From: UTCFX2 sp963827155
GTDB lineage: Bacteria > Chloroflexota > Anaerolineae > Anaerolineales > UBA4823
Assembly: GCA_963827155.1 (NCBI GenBank)
Contig: CAWGZV010000002.1
Span: forward strand, 3,100,001 to 3,164,000
Reading direction: 5' to 3'
Length of the DNA: 64,000 bases
Made by a program: the position numbers and the translations under genes. This document shows positions 1 through 8,883 of this stretch, piece by piece. The notes below the pieces were generated by a model, which ran no database searches, was not told the DNA's origin, and saw nothing but the letters and a program-made list of their open reading frames with translations. Within the stretch, counting starts at the first letter, position 1. Each line of letters starts with the position of its first letter.

Positions 1-217
1 CAGTGCGCCAGCGAGCCGGCGGGGCGAAAAGGGTCGCAAAAACGAGGGCAACGGAACCGCGTTGGTAATCGAGCCAGCCGAGCATCGCGTCGTCGTTGTT
101 GACCGGGACATCGGTCCCGTGCTCGCGATCGCGGATCTGCTCAGCAGATAGTGTGTAATCTCTCCCAAAGGTCAGTGCGTTGTAGGCGATATCTTCATGG
201 GCATCGACGATCAGCAT
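1..217 (-). CDS. M19 (renal dipeptidase-like) peptidase, N-terminal fragment
   Basis: Partial gene running off the left edge; 72 residues are visible. The start is the ATG at 217-215, preceded by GGGAG six bases upstream. Residues 2-9 (LIVDAHED) carry the H-x-D pair that in the M19 membrane dipeptidase family supplies the first zinc ligands, and the following NALTFGRDYTLSAEQIR stretch fits the family N-terminus. Family members cleave dipeptides or related amide bonds in a TIM-barrel fold. It lies directly downstream of mutY; the reframed mutY stop overlaps its start. The rest of the active site is outside the window, so substrate cannot be judged. Confidence 0.6.
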   Translation of the reverse strand, partial: MLIVDAHEDIAYNALTFGRDYTLSAEQIRDREHGTDVPVNNDDAMLGWLDYQRGSVALVFATLFAPPARWRT

Positions 218-1363
218 AAGTTCTCCCGGTCCAAGTTTTGAGCTGCTCTCGCCTGCTCTTTTTGTATATGCAAATTTCCTGCCGTGCGATCCGCGCATCC
301 GGCGGAAAGCCGATTGGCAATCAGGCGGTCTATCTTTCCCATCGGGTAGCCCGCAAGCTGCTTTGGATGCACCCAGATCAAATCCTGAGCTTCCAGCGGG
401 CGCGGTTCTTTCCCATTTTCGAGCCCGCAGTAGAAATGCATGAAGCGTAATTCGGAAATGGGTATAGGCATGTTTAAACACACCCAATTTTTCGCCTACT
501 AAGACTTCAGCGTCGAGCTCTTCGCAGATCTCTCTCCTAAGGCAGGCCTCCAGATCTTCTCCAGGCTGGAGCTTTCCACCTGGGAACTCCCATAAACCAC
601 CCAGGAGCCCAGCAGCAGGACGTTGGGCAATCAGCACCTGGCCGCGACGCTGGATCACCGCGGCAGTGACAATGAAATGCGGAGGGCTGGTTTTCGGTTG
701 GCGAACCGGCCGAGCCTGCTGCAGACCACGGGCGTTTGCTTCGCAGATCTCCTGCAAAGGGCATTCCAGGCATTTCGGGAGGCGCGGGGTGCAGACCTGG
801 GAGCCCAGATCCATCAGACCCTGGTTGTAATCGGCAGATTTCCCATGAGGTAGATGCTGCAGCGCAAGCTCCCATAATCGCTTCTGACCTTCGGGCGATC
901 CGGCTGGAAGCTCAACATCGAAAAGCCGCGCCAACACCCTGCGAATATTCCCATCCAGCGCTGGAGCGTCAAGCCCAAACGCCAGCGAGGCGATCGCGCC
1001 GGCGGTGTAACGGCCTACACCGGGCAGCCTGCTCAGAGCTTGAATATCGCCAGGCAGGACACCGGAATAGTTCTTCATGACGATTTGAGCAGCTTTGTGA
1101 AGGTTTCGGGCGCGGCTGTAGTAGCCAAGCCCCTCCCAAAGACCAAGCACTTCCTGTTGGGAGGCATCCGCCAGGTCGGCGAGGGTTGGAAAACGCTCCA
1201 TCCAACGCTGGAAGTACGGGATTACGGTGTCTACCCGAGTCTGCTGCAGCATGATTTCGCTTACCCATATTCGATATGGGTCGGAGTCAATTCTCCAGGG
1301 CAGATTTCGAGCGTTTTGGCTGTACCAGTCAAGCAAAAGCTCAGGGAATGCGGAAGCGCTCAC
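211..1363 (-). CDS. mutY: A/G-specific adenine glycosylase MutY with C-terminal NUDIX domain (frameshifted)
   Basis: Base-excision repair glycosylase removing adenine mispaired with 8-oxoguanine. Start is a GTG at 1363 that overlaps the stop of the preceding gene by 4 bp. Visible motifs: SEIMLQQT with the catalytic Glu, the HhH motif LPGVGRYTAGAI, the catalytic Asp in ALDGNIRRVL, and the 4Fe-4S ligands C-x6-C-x2-C-x5-C at about 834-720. A NUDIX box (GGKLQPGEDLEACLRREICEELDA split over 590-500) recognises the oxidised base. After HAYTHFRITLHAF (near 434) the reading frame shifts by one: the MutY-like tail FYCGLENGKEPRPLEAQ and IDRLIANRL continues in the next frame to a stop at 211. One extra base in a TTT run at about 433-436 explains it. 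Without correction the frame runs into the dipeptidase gene. Confidence 0.9.
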
Positions 1364-1662
1364 ATCTGAAAACCGCTGCGCGCTTGCACGATCTTATAGT
1401 CAAGATTTTCGACGTATTCGAGCAGGTGACTTGTCAGATCTTTCCATTCATCCGATTCAAGCGCATTTTGGAAAGCGCTGATGCTTGGCATCTGCATGGC
1501 CGCCAGGATTTGAGGTTGGTTTCCATACATGGTGAACCAGGCGTCACTCGGTTCCATCCCCATCCGCTGGACGGCAGGGATAAAATCACGCACTACAAAC
1601 TCGAAATATTCCTGTTCGCGTCCTGGGAGGATATCCCATGTCATTAGGATCTTAATAGCCAC
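1360..1662 (-). CDS. small dimeric alpha/beta-barrel (ABM/NIPSNAP-like) protein
   Basis: A 100-residue protein beginning with GTG at 1662, with GGAG eight bases upstream. Its MAIKILMTWDILPGREQEY start, followed by an amphipathic helix and a DAWFTMYG strand, resembles ferredoxin-like dimeric alpha/beta-barrel proteins (ABM, NIPSNAP or EthD type), which often bind or oxidise small hydrophobic ligands. No metal or catalytic residues can be named. The stop overlaps the mutY GTG, so the two are co-transcribed. Function unknown; the fold is inferred from the pattern only. Confidence 0.6.
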   Translation of the reverse strand: MAIKILMTWDILPGREQEYFEFVVRDFIPAVQRMGMEPSDAWFTMYGNQPQILAAMQMPSISAFQNALESDEWKDLTSHLLEYVENLDYKIVQARSGFQM

Positions 1663-1683
1663 AATCCATGCTCCTGAAGCAGA

Positions 1684-2328
1684 TTAGGTCTTTGCGTATT
1701 CTAACAACACAACACGGGTTTCCTCAGGGACACTGTTTGCCGTAATTTTCAATGAGGGCTGAGGCTCCACATTTGCTATTCCCATCTCTTTAAGAAATTT
1801 GCTCACCGGCGTCAGCTTCAAACTGCCGCCTGGGATGCTGTAATGCATCGGGATCACGATCCCTGGCTCAAGCATGCTGACTACTTCAACGGCTTTGGTT
1901 GCGACGAGGCCGCCACCACCCCCAACCGGAACAAGGGCGATATGGACATTACCTAATGCCTCCACTTCGGTCTGGCTTGGCACACGGCGAAGATCACCTA
2001 AATGAGCGACGGTCAACCCGTCAAAGTCGAATACATATAAAGTGTTGCGCGGCTCGTCAGAGAGACGCTTGACGCCATTTGTCTGCACACCGGTGATAAA
2101 GACCCCGCCGATTTCAAACTCCCCGGGGCCGGTTATTACATGGCCTTTTCCTTTCACACCAGATGCAAAATTGTGACCCGGCGCATCATGGCTGATGGTG
2201 ACGATATCGGCTTTCAGCTTCAGCTGCTCGTATCCGGTGACGCGATGATCGTATGGGTCAGTGACAATACTCGCAAGACCGCGTTCTGTCAACCGGAAGC
2301 ATGAAAGTCCAAACCACGTGATTTCCAT
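1684..2328 (-). CDS. MBL-fold metal-dependent hydrolase-like protein
   Basis: A 214-residue protein of the metallo-beta-lactamase superfamily resembling the UPF0173/YtkL-type group: N-terminal ITWFGLSCFRL, then TDPYD, the SHDAPGHN segment where the family HxHxDH metal motif sits, GPGEFEIGG, HLGDL and a late MHY. The metal motif is degenerate (SHDAPGHN keeps only two histidine/aspartate positions in place), so hydrolase activity is uncertain. The start has GGAG five bases upstream. First gene of the minus-strand run that ends with mutY and the dipeptidase. Confidence 0.75.
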   Translation of the reverse strand: MEITWFGLSCFRLTERGLASIVTDPYDHRVTGYEQLKLKADIVTISHDAPGHNFASGVKGKGHVITGPGEFEIGGVFITGVQTNGVKRLSDEPRNTLYVFDFDGLTVAHLGDLRRVPSQTEVEALGNVHIALVPVGGGGGLVATKAVEVVSMLEPGIVIPMHYSIPGGSLKLTPVSKFLKEMGIANVEPQPSLKITANSVPEETRVVLLEYAKT

Positions 2329-2529
2329 CCGTTCTCCTCATCCTGCCTTTCAATCAAGGCAAGGGCATTTCTGGGGTTTCAGCCTGGTCGGCCCCCTGCG
2401 GACTTCCGGCTGCATTTTGATTATACATCATCCCTAATGCGAAAAAGAAGCATGGTAAGATCGGGTTGAACCCTCTGCCGGGCGCTGCAGACTGGCTTGC
2501 AGTCGCGCCATCCCAGGCTGAACATTCGT

Positions 2530-3300
2530 ATGAACAATTTCCCTGAAGGATTGACGCCTTACCTGAGCTCTGGCTCACAGGTGGTGGAGATCTCACCTCG
2601 AAGCTGGCGATTAACGATCCCTGCCGGCCCAGCCGGGAGATACCGGCTGGCGCAGATCGACAACTACCATATGAGCAAGCGCCGGGATTTTCCCCACTCC
2701 CCGCCTCTGAGCATCAAGCTTGAAGCCCGAACCTCTGGCTCAAACCTGCCGGGTACCTGGGGGTTTGGTCTATGGAATGATCCCTTCGCAATGGGGCGCC
2801 TGGTAGGAAAAGATCTGCGCTTGCCTGCGCTCCCAAATACGAGCTGGTTTTTCTATGCATCCCCGGAGAATTACCTCTCCCTGCGCGATGAAATCCCCCC
2901 GAATGGATACTTTGCAGGCGTATTCCGATCTCGACTTCTGCCGGGTTGGCTGGTAGCGCCTGGCATCCTGGCGATGGCGCTGGCGCTGGCGCCTACCGGG
3001 GCTGGAATGCTGCGAAGCCTGGGGCGAAAGATCCTACACCAGGCGGGAGCAGCCTGCCGCGTCAATCCACAAGACTGGCATGAATACCACCTGCAGTGGC
3101 TGACAGATGGAGTCCAATTCTGGGTGGACGGTGAGCGCCTGCTGATAACTGAGCTCAGCCCGCAGGCACCGCTCGGGCTGGTGATTTGGATCGATAACCA
3201 GTATGCCGCGCTTCCGCCAGGCGGCAGGCTGCGCTACGGGATGCTGGCTAACCCTGAGCCGGCCTGGATTGAGGTACGCGGATTGGAAATCCGGAGGTGA
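2530..3300 (+). CDS. hypothetical protein, concanavalin A/LamG-like fold suspected
   Basis: A 256-residue protein (from the ATG at 2530; a TTG at 2497 would add 11 residues). Features seen: aromatic, beta-rich sequence with segments such as GTWGFGLWNDPF and WHEYHLQWLTDGVQFWVDGE, which recall glycoside hydrolase family 16/LamG-type beta-sandwiches where the strand pair 'W..Y...W....V.F.VDG' recurs. A hydrophobic stretch around residues 150-170 could be membrane-associated. No catalytic acid pair is evident. The gene stands alone between the divergent MBL gene and the tRNA cluster. Function not recognised. Confidence 0.55.
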   Translation: MNNFPEGLTPYLSSGSQVVEISPRSWRLTIPAGPAGRYRLAQIDNYHMSKRRDFPHSPPLSIKLEARTSGSNLPGTWGFGLWNDPFAMGRLVGKDLRLPALPNTSWFFYASPENYLSLRDEIPPNGYFAGVFRSRLLPGWLVAPGILAMALALAPTGAGMLRSLGRKILHQAGAACRVNPQDWHEYHLQWLTDGVQFWVDGERLLITELSPQAPLGLVIWIDNQYAALPPGGRLRYGMLANPEPAWIEVRGLEIRR

Positions 3301-3383
3301 TGGACCTGCCTTCTGACGAGATTTCAGATCCAGCGGAGTGGGTTGGCTGAACCAGAGACAATGCACACCCTCGGATTGCGTGC

Positions 3384-3412
3384 TTGACAAGCATCCTAGT
3401 AATGAGTAAAAT
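3384..3412 (+). promoter_or_regulatory. sigma70-type promoter of the tRNA cluster
   Basis: TTGACA at 3384-3389, a 17-base spacer and TAAAAT at 3407-3412. The -35 is a perfect consensus and the -10 matches five of six. It lies 35 bases before tRNA-Phe and no protein gene intervenes. Confidence 0.8.
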
Positions 3413-3447
3413 AGTGGCGCTCTTTAAAAGGTAAGTATTCCTCTCAG

Positions 3448-3520
3448 GCCGAGATAGCTCAGTTGGTAGAGCACATGACTGAAAATCATGGTGTCGCCAG
3501 TTCGATTCTGGCTCTCGGCA
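3448..3520 (+). tRNA. tRNA-Phe (GAA)
   Basis: 73-nt cloverleaf. Acceptor GCCGAGA pairs with TCTCGGC, D-arm GCTC/GAGC, anticodon stem CATGA/TCATG with loop CTGAAAA (anticodon GAA), T-loop TTCGATT, discriminator A. CCA is not encoded. First of three tRNAs behind one promoter. Confidence 0.95.
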
Positions 3521-3551
3521 CTCTCGGCCGGTCTAAACTAAGGCCATTCCT

Positions 3552-3624
3552 GCGGGCATAGTTCAGTTGGTAGAACACCTCCTTGCCAAGGAGAAGGTCA
3601 CGGGTTCGAGTCCCGTTGCCCGCT
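3552..3624 (+). tRNA. tRNA-Gly (GCC)
   Basis: 73-nt cloverleaf. Acceptor GCGGGCA pairs with TGCCCGC, anticodon loop TTGCCAA (GCC), T-loop TTCGAGT, discriminator T, CCA not encoded. Second tRNA of the cluster. Confidence 0.95.
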
Positions 3625-3680
3625 CTTTTTATGGGTTAGTGGGGAACAAATACAGGCGATCCAGCGCCTCATCTGGGCCT

Positions 3681-3751
3681 GGCGACGTGGCCAAGTGGTA
3701 AGGCAAGGGTCTGCAAAACCCTGATCACGGGTTCAAATCCCGTCGTCGCCT
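3681..3751 (+). tRNA. tRNA-Cys (GCA)
   Basis: 71-nt cloverleaf. Acceptor GGCGACG pairs with CGTCGCC, anticodon stem AGGGT/ACCCT with loop CTGCAAA (GCA), T-loop TTCAAAT, discriminator T. Third tRNA of the cluster. Confidence 0.95.
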
Positions 3752-3766
3752 CTTATAAAATAAAAG

Positions 3767-3797
3767 AAACACACCCAGAGCAGCTCTGGGTGTGTTT
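3767..3797. terminator. bidirectional rho-independent terminator
   Basis: Perfect 14-bp stem AAACACACCCAGAG / CTCTGGGTGTGTTT with a 3-nt loop (CAG), with A/T runs on both sides. It lies between the tRNA cluster (plus) and the end of the 158-residue gene (minus), so it can stop transcripts from both sides. Confidence 0.9.
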
Positions 3798-3836
3798 TAT
3801 ATTCTCCCAACTCAGCCTCCACCAACTTAACCGGTT

Positions 3837-4313
3837 TTAAGGGCGAACTGAAAGCCCCCAAAGTCGAGATTGGGCATGATCTGCCAGTAGATAATTTTCC
3901 TGCACGATTTCATTAAACCGCTCTCCGAATGCCTGAATGCTTTTTGACAGCGTCAGCAATCTCTCCGATTTATTTGCTGGCAGTCGGCCCAGCCACACCC
4001 TAAACGTATCTTCCAAAGACTTGCCCGAATTTCCATCATTTTCTAGCTGAATGAGCTGCATCAAATCCTGTCGAGAAGTCTGGCAGGCAGTAAGCGCATT
4101 CCATTCTGAATTTTTTCGCCTGGTGAGCTCATCCAGGATTCTCAGATCACAATCGAGCAGACCCTCACGATCGAGCGAGACCAGGTAGAGCAGCCTTTGC
4201 CAGATGCCAAATTCCCGCATCAAGATTTGATTAAAAGCTGTGAAATGATCCTGTCCCAGAATCACCTGAACGTTCGCCGTGAGGGTATCTCGGGAGAGAT
4301 CGTTAATAACCAT
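3837..4313 (-). CDS. hypothetical helical protein downstream of a response regulator
   Basis: A 158-residue, mostly helical, cysteine-poor soluble protein with no signal peptide or membrane segment. The region around residues 45-75 (LDREGLLDCDLRILDEL followed by a Trp/Arg-rich helix) is loosely like the FlgN chaperone pattern, but no flagellar genes are near, so I do not assign it. It follows the response regulator on the same strand after 56 bases and ends before the shared terminator, so the two likely form an operon. No clear ribosome binding site precedes the ATG. Confidence 0.5.
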   Translation of the reverse strand: MVINDLSRDTLTANVQVILGQDHFTAFNQILMREFGIWQRLLYLVSLDREGLLDCDLRILDELTRRKNSEWNALTACQTSRQDLMQLIQLENDGNSGKSLEDTFRVWLGRLPANKSERLLTLSKSIQAFGERFNEIVQENYLLADHAQSRLWGLSVRP

Positions 4314-4369
4314 GGTCGTTGAGAGCGGAAATCAACATCGGAAAGTGAGGGCTAAATTTGCCAACGGCA

Positions 4370-5170
4370 TCAGACCGCCGGGTTGATGGTATAACCATAA
4401 CCAGAGACAGTCTGAATGAAGCGCGGCGCGTGCGGATCATCTTCGATCCGCTCACGCAGGTTTTTGATGTGCACACGCACAAGATCTGGGCTGCCAGTAT
4501 CCGAGGGGTAATCCCAGACTTCATCCAGCAATCGGCTTGGGGAAAAAATTTCACCTGGGTGGCGCATCAGATGATGAAGCAGCTCAAATTGGACAGGCGT
4601 CAGGCGGATCTTGCCGCGGGATGGTGTGATCAGCTCGTAGGAGCGGGTGTCCAGAATGAAACCGCCGATTACAATGCTGCTCTTATCATTTCCAAGATGA
4701 TATTGGGCAGATCTCGGCGGCGCAGGCGTCCATGGGTTTGAAGGAACGCTCTGCACAGGATCATGAGGCCGTTCCGATTTCCGCTCATGCTGGCGGTCGG
4801 CGCGCCTCAAGATCGCACGCAGACGAAGGATCAGCTCGTCAATGTTGAACGGCTTACAAAGGTAATCATCAGCCCCTGCGTTAAAACCGGTGATCTTATC
4901 CTCGTCTTTGATCTTGGCAGTGAGGAAAAGGATCGGCACGTCGGCAAGCAGCGGATCGGAGCGCATCTCACGGCAGACGGCGTATCCATCCATCCCCGGC
5001 ATCAAGATATCCAGAATCACCAGATCAGGCGGTCGCCTGCGGGCGGCTTTAAGCCCTTCAACTCCACTGCTGGTGAGCAGCACCCTGTATTCTTCACCTC
5101 GAAGGCTGCGCTCGATCGTGCGAGCCACAATATCATCGTCTTCAATAACCAGTATTTGCGCCGAGTCCAT
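4370..5170 (-). CDS. OmpR/PhoB-family response regulator
   Basis: A 266-residue two-domain regulator. The receiver (residues 4-122) has the acidic pocket EDDD (10-13), phospho-acceptor Asp54 in VILDILMPGMDG, Thr84 and Lys106 (CKPF). A ~45-residue Pro/Ser-rich linker leads to a winged-helix DNA-binding domain (about 168-264) with LTPVQFELLHHLMRHPGE and VRVHIKNLRERI, ending in the GYGYTI wing. Start: ATG with AAAGGA seven bases upstream. No histidine kinase lies beside it, so its partner must be elsewhere; the large hybrid kinase at 47-57 kb ends in its own receivers. Confidence 0.93.
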   Translation of the reverse strand: MDSAQILVIEDDDIVARTIERSLRGEEYRVLLTSSGVEGLKAARRRPPDLVILDILMPGMDGYAVCREMRSDPLLADVPILFLTAKIKDEDKITGFNAGADDYLCKPFNIDELILRLRAILRRADRQHERKSERPHDPVQSVPSNPWTPAPPRSAQYHLGNDKSSIVIGGFILDTRSYELITPSRGKIRLTPVQFELLHHLMRHPGEIFSPSRLLDEVWDYPSDTGSPDLVRVHIKNLRERIEDDPHAPRFIQTVSGYGYTINPAV

Positions 5171-5315
5171 AGCTTTTTCCTTTCAGGCGCTTAATGAGCC
5201 GGTTACTCAGGATTTCCAACGTGATGAAAATCATAAACCCGATAAGCTAAATTTCCCATAAAGTGCATGTAAAACCTGAGTAAGCGAGGATCCAAGAGAA
5301 TGCCTGAATTCCAGA

Positions 5316-6747
5316 TTAACTCACGATTCCGCCTTCCGTCAGACGGCGCAAGTCACTTAAGACAGCTTCGATCTCCTCTTCGACTTACAGCAGAGTCCTG
5401 GTCACGGTGCTTCAGCTCGCCGGCCGCGGCTTTCTCCAAGGCTACCTGACGCAAAGTTCGGTTCGATCCTTGAGCTTCTTTGACCAGCTGGGCGCCTGCA
5501 GCGTAGCCGATCAGCGGATTAAGGGCAGTGACCACAATGGCGTTACGCTCCAACCAGCTTTCTGCTTTCTCCTGATTAGCTTGCAGCCCTCGAACGCATT
5601 TTTCGGTAAATGCCTGGACCGACCCAATCATCACCTGCATGCTTTCAAAAAGATTGTGCGCCAGAACAGGCATCATCACATTCAGCTCGAGCTGGCCGGC
5701 CTGAGCTGCCAATGAGATCGTGAGGTCGCAGCCCTGGACATGGAACATGGCCATATTCAGCATCTCTGCCAGCACTGGATTTACCTTGCCAGGCATGATG
5801 CTGGACCCTGGTTGGACCGCTGGGAGCCGCAGCTCATCCAGACCGGTGGACGGTCCAGAAGCCATCAGTCGAAAATCATTGGCAATCCGCGTCAGGGTGA
5901 TCGCCAGCGTCCGAAGGGAAGCCGAGAAATCCGCCGCATCTGCCAGCGACTGCATGCTCTCAAAAAGGTTGTCCGAGGCAGTCAGCTCCAGCCCGGACAG
6001 CGCCTTCAGCCGGTCCACCATCCTGGACTGATATTGCGGGTGGGCATTCAACCCGGTACCCACAGCCGTCCCGCCAATACCCAGCCGCCGCAACCCATCG
6101 GCAGCACGCTGTATGCGCAGCCCATCTCGTTCGACCGCCCGAGCATATCCAGAAAATTCTTGTCCCATGCGGATTGGCACTGCATCCTGCAGGTGCGTGC
6201 GCCCAGATTTGATCACGCCGTCAAACTGCATGGATTTTTCTAAAAGCGCCTGGCTGAGCCCATTAACGGCAGCGAGCAGCTCATCCAAGCGCCAGAGGGC
6301 GCCAAGGCGGATGGCGGTGGGAATTGTGTCGTTGGTCGACTGGGCCATGTTTACATGATCATTCGGGTGCACCAGATATTGGCCTGCCACACCGCCCAGG
6401 AGCTGGGTCGCACGGTTGGCAATGACCTCATTGGTGTTCATGTTCTGGCTGGTACCCGCTCCAGCCTGGAACGGATCTACCACAAACTGGTCATCCCAGC
6501 GGCCGTCAACCACCTCCTGGGCTGCCTGGACGATCGCCTCAGCCAGGTGAGGCTGCAGCAGTCCCAGATCGCGGTTGACTTCTGCAGCAGCGCGTTTTAT
6601 CGTTGCCAGCGACCAGATAAAAGCCCGCCACGGTCTCAATCCCGAGATTGGGAAATTCAACCGGGCACGCTCGGTCTGGATCCCGTAGAGCGCTTCTTTC
6701 GGCACTTGAAGATCACCCAACAAATCGTGCTCGATCCGGTATTCCAT
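5316..6747 (-). CDS. aspA: aspartate ammonia-lyase / class II fumarase family (frameshifted near C-terminus)
   Basis: Member of the aspartase/fumarase superfamily, homotetrameric lyases that make fumarate from aspartate or malate. The signature GSSIMPGKVNPV is intact, as are NMNTNEVIANRA, the NDHVNMAQSTNDTIPTA region (His/Ser/Thr substrate contacts) and KSGRTHLQDAVP. The N-terminus (RIEHDLLGDLQVP, ALYGIQTERARLNFPISG) favours aspartase over fumarase, but I cannot exclude fumarase. AGGAGG lies eight bases before the ATG. At about 5383-5386 the frame breaks: the uncorrected protein ends in a basic tail (stop near 5353), while removing one A from an AA pair gives VEEEIEAVLSDLRRLTEGGIVS and a stop at 5316, as expected for the family. 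Confidence 0.85.
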
Positions 6748-6935
6748 TAATTCTGCCTCCTGGGCAATCTAAACAACCGCTTTTTTGTCTGGTTACATTT
6801 CAATATCCCATGACCCTGTAATTATACCTTTCTTGTCCGGTATTTTATTTCAGGGCTGCTGTACGTATGAATGCGGGAATTTGAAGTCGGCGGTTTGAGG
6901 GATGGTAAAATGGAGCAGGGAAGGCTGATCAAACC

Positions 6936-8187
6936 ATGCTGATCCACTCTGCTTCTCAACTCCTCACCCTTTCTGGCGGCCCTCAACGCGGAGATGATCT
7001 TGGGCGCCTGGAGGTCATTCAGGACGGGGCAGTCCTGATCCAGGATGGAAAAATCGCAGCGCTTGGGAGAAGCCGCGATCTGCGGAATGCCTTTCCGGGC
7101 GAACCAGAAACCGACGCCGGCGGGAAGGTGGTGATGCCGGGTTTCGTCGACCCGCATACGCATGCGATCTGGGTGGGAGACCGGGCAGCCGAGTTCGAGC
7201 TGCGCCTGCAAGGAAAAACTTACCTGGAAATCCTGGCGGCCGGAGGCGGGATCATTTCGACCGTGCACGCCACTCGGACAAGCTCGCTCGAAAAGCTGAA
7301 GGATGAGACCCGACCGCGACTGTGGAGCATGTTCACCCATGGGACGACCACTGCGGAAGTCAAAAGCGGCTACGGATTGCGGACCGCCGCCGAGCTGAGG
7401 ATGCTCCAGGCACTGCTGGCTTTAAACGCCGAAGGTCCTATTGAAATTGCCCCAACTTTCTTGGGTGCGCACGCGATTGCTCCAGAATACCGCGACCGGG
7501 CAGACGACTACACTTCACTGATCTGCTGCACTATGATCCCAATACTAAAGGAATGGTGGCCTGCTCAAGTCCCATTCCAACAGCTGCCTTTCGTTGACGT
7601 TTTCTGCGAAACCGGGGCCTTTTCCCTGGAGCAGAGCGCCAGGATTCTTTCGACCGCAAAGGAGCTTGGTTTTCCGCTCAAGATCCACGCCGATGAATTC
7701 GACAATCTGGGTGGGGCACGGCTTGCAGCAGAGCTGAAAGCTACATCTGCCGACCACCTTGTCAAAACATCCAGCGCGGACATCCAGGCGCTGGCGCGGC
7801 AGCGAAACGGTGGCGGTCTCGCTGCCCTGCACCCCTTTCGGCCTGGCCGAACCGCACTACACGCCTGCGAAGGAAATCCTCAAAGAAGGAGGGCTGCTGG
7901 CAATCGCTACCGACCTGAATCCAGGCACGGCATGGTGCGAGAGCATGCAGTTTGCGATTGCCCTGGCATGCCGTTATCTCAAGCTGACTCCCGCACAGGC
8001 GATCGCTGCGGCGACGATCAATGCCGCTGCCGCGATTGGCCGCGCCAGCGAGATAGGATCGATTGAGGTGGGAAAGCAGGCCGATTTATTAATCCTTTCT
8101 GTCGACGACTACCGCCAGCTTGGCTACCGCTTCGGCACCAATCTGGTGCAGGCAGTGATCAAAAAAGGCAAGCTCTACCCGGTCTAA
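6936..8187 (+). CDS. hutI: imidazolonepropionase (frameshifted)
   Basis: Amidohydrolase of the histidine degradation pathway that opens 4-imidazolone-5-propanoate to N-formimino-glutamate. Metal and substrate motifs seen: PGFVDPHTHAIWVGDR (HxH), the KTYLEILAAGGGI loop, EVKSGYGL, FLGAHA, KIHADEF, SADHL and the late TDLNPGTAWCESM. About 416 residues when reframed, the normal family length. The first frame is lost at about 7793-7800, where dropping one G from a GG pair joins QALAR to SETVAVSLPCTPFGL, which is open to 8187. No other hut gene is in the window. A start at 6936 (ATG) matches the family N-terminus. Confidence 0.92.
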
Positions 8188-8194
8188 ACCTTTC

Positions 8195-8848
8195 ATGCCG
8201 ACGATTGAGCAGGTCAAAAAGTATTATCCAAATGATGACCCGGTACATGGATTCGACCATGTCCTGCGGGTCTATGCCCAGGCAATCCAAATTGCCCGGG
8301 TTGAAGGGGCAGACGATGAAATTGTCAGGGCTGCCACACTGTTGCACGATGCCCAGAACATGGAAGCATTCCACTCGGACGAAGGTCGGCGCCAGAATCA
8401 CCACCTGTCTTCGGCTGACCTGGCTGTAAAGATTCTGCTGGCAGAAGGCTGGACGCCGCCGAGAATCGCGGAAGTGCAGCACTGCATCCTCACTCACCGC
8501 TTTCGTGATGAAAGCAACGCTCCCGAAACGATCGAAGCGAAAGTAGTGTTCGACGCGGATAAGCTGGATGCAATCGGGGCGATCGGTGCGGTGCGGGCGA
8601 TCGGGTATGCGCTCCAGGCTGGCATGCCGGTTTACGCCCGCCCTTCGAAACACTTCCTTGAGACCGGTCAGAAGGAACCCGGCGAGCTGCACAGCGCCTA
8701 TCATGAATACATCTTCAAGTTAGTCAAAATCATTAACCGGCTTTGCACCCAGACAGGGCGCAGCCTGGCGCTTGATCGACAGCTTGCGATGGTCGCTTTT
8801 TTTGAATCGCTAGCGGAAGAGATGGAAGCTGTACTCGAGGTCGATTAA
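8195..8848 (+). CDS. HD-domain phosphohydrolase
   Basis: A 217-residue protein of the HD superfamily (YedJ-like). Metal-binding residues are visible as HGFDHVLRV (first His), LLHDAQ (HD pair) and DADKLDAIGAIG (last Asp, family-typical). Such proteins hydrolyse phosphate esters, often of nucleotides. The insert between the HD pair and the third helix is of ordinary length. It starts 7 bases after hutI and is probably co-transcribed with it and with the following phosphatase; no clear Shine-Dalgarno precedes the ATG. Confidence 0.85.
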   Translation: MPTIEQVKKYYPNDDPVHGFDHVLRVYAQAIQIARVEGADDEIVRAATLLHDAQNMEAFHSDEGRRQNHHLSSADLAVKILLAEGWTPPRIAEVQHCILTHRFRDESNAPETIEAKVVFDADKLDAIGAIGAVRAIGYALQAGMPVYARPSKHFLETGQKEPGELHSAYHEYIFKLVKIINRLCTQTGRSLALDRQLAMVAFFESLAEEMEAVLEVD

Positions 8849-8883
8849 CGCAATTTCAGAGCCGAGAGGGAAGCAAAGATCGA

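Noticed and set aside
1..1363. Apparent MutY-dipeptidase fusion in one open frame
   Set aside because: The MutY NUDIX tail continues in another frame after about 434 and stops at 211; the dipeptidase has its own ribosome site and start.
3837..4313. FlgN flagellar chaperone
   Set aside because: Likeness is weak and there are no flagellar genes in the window.
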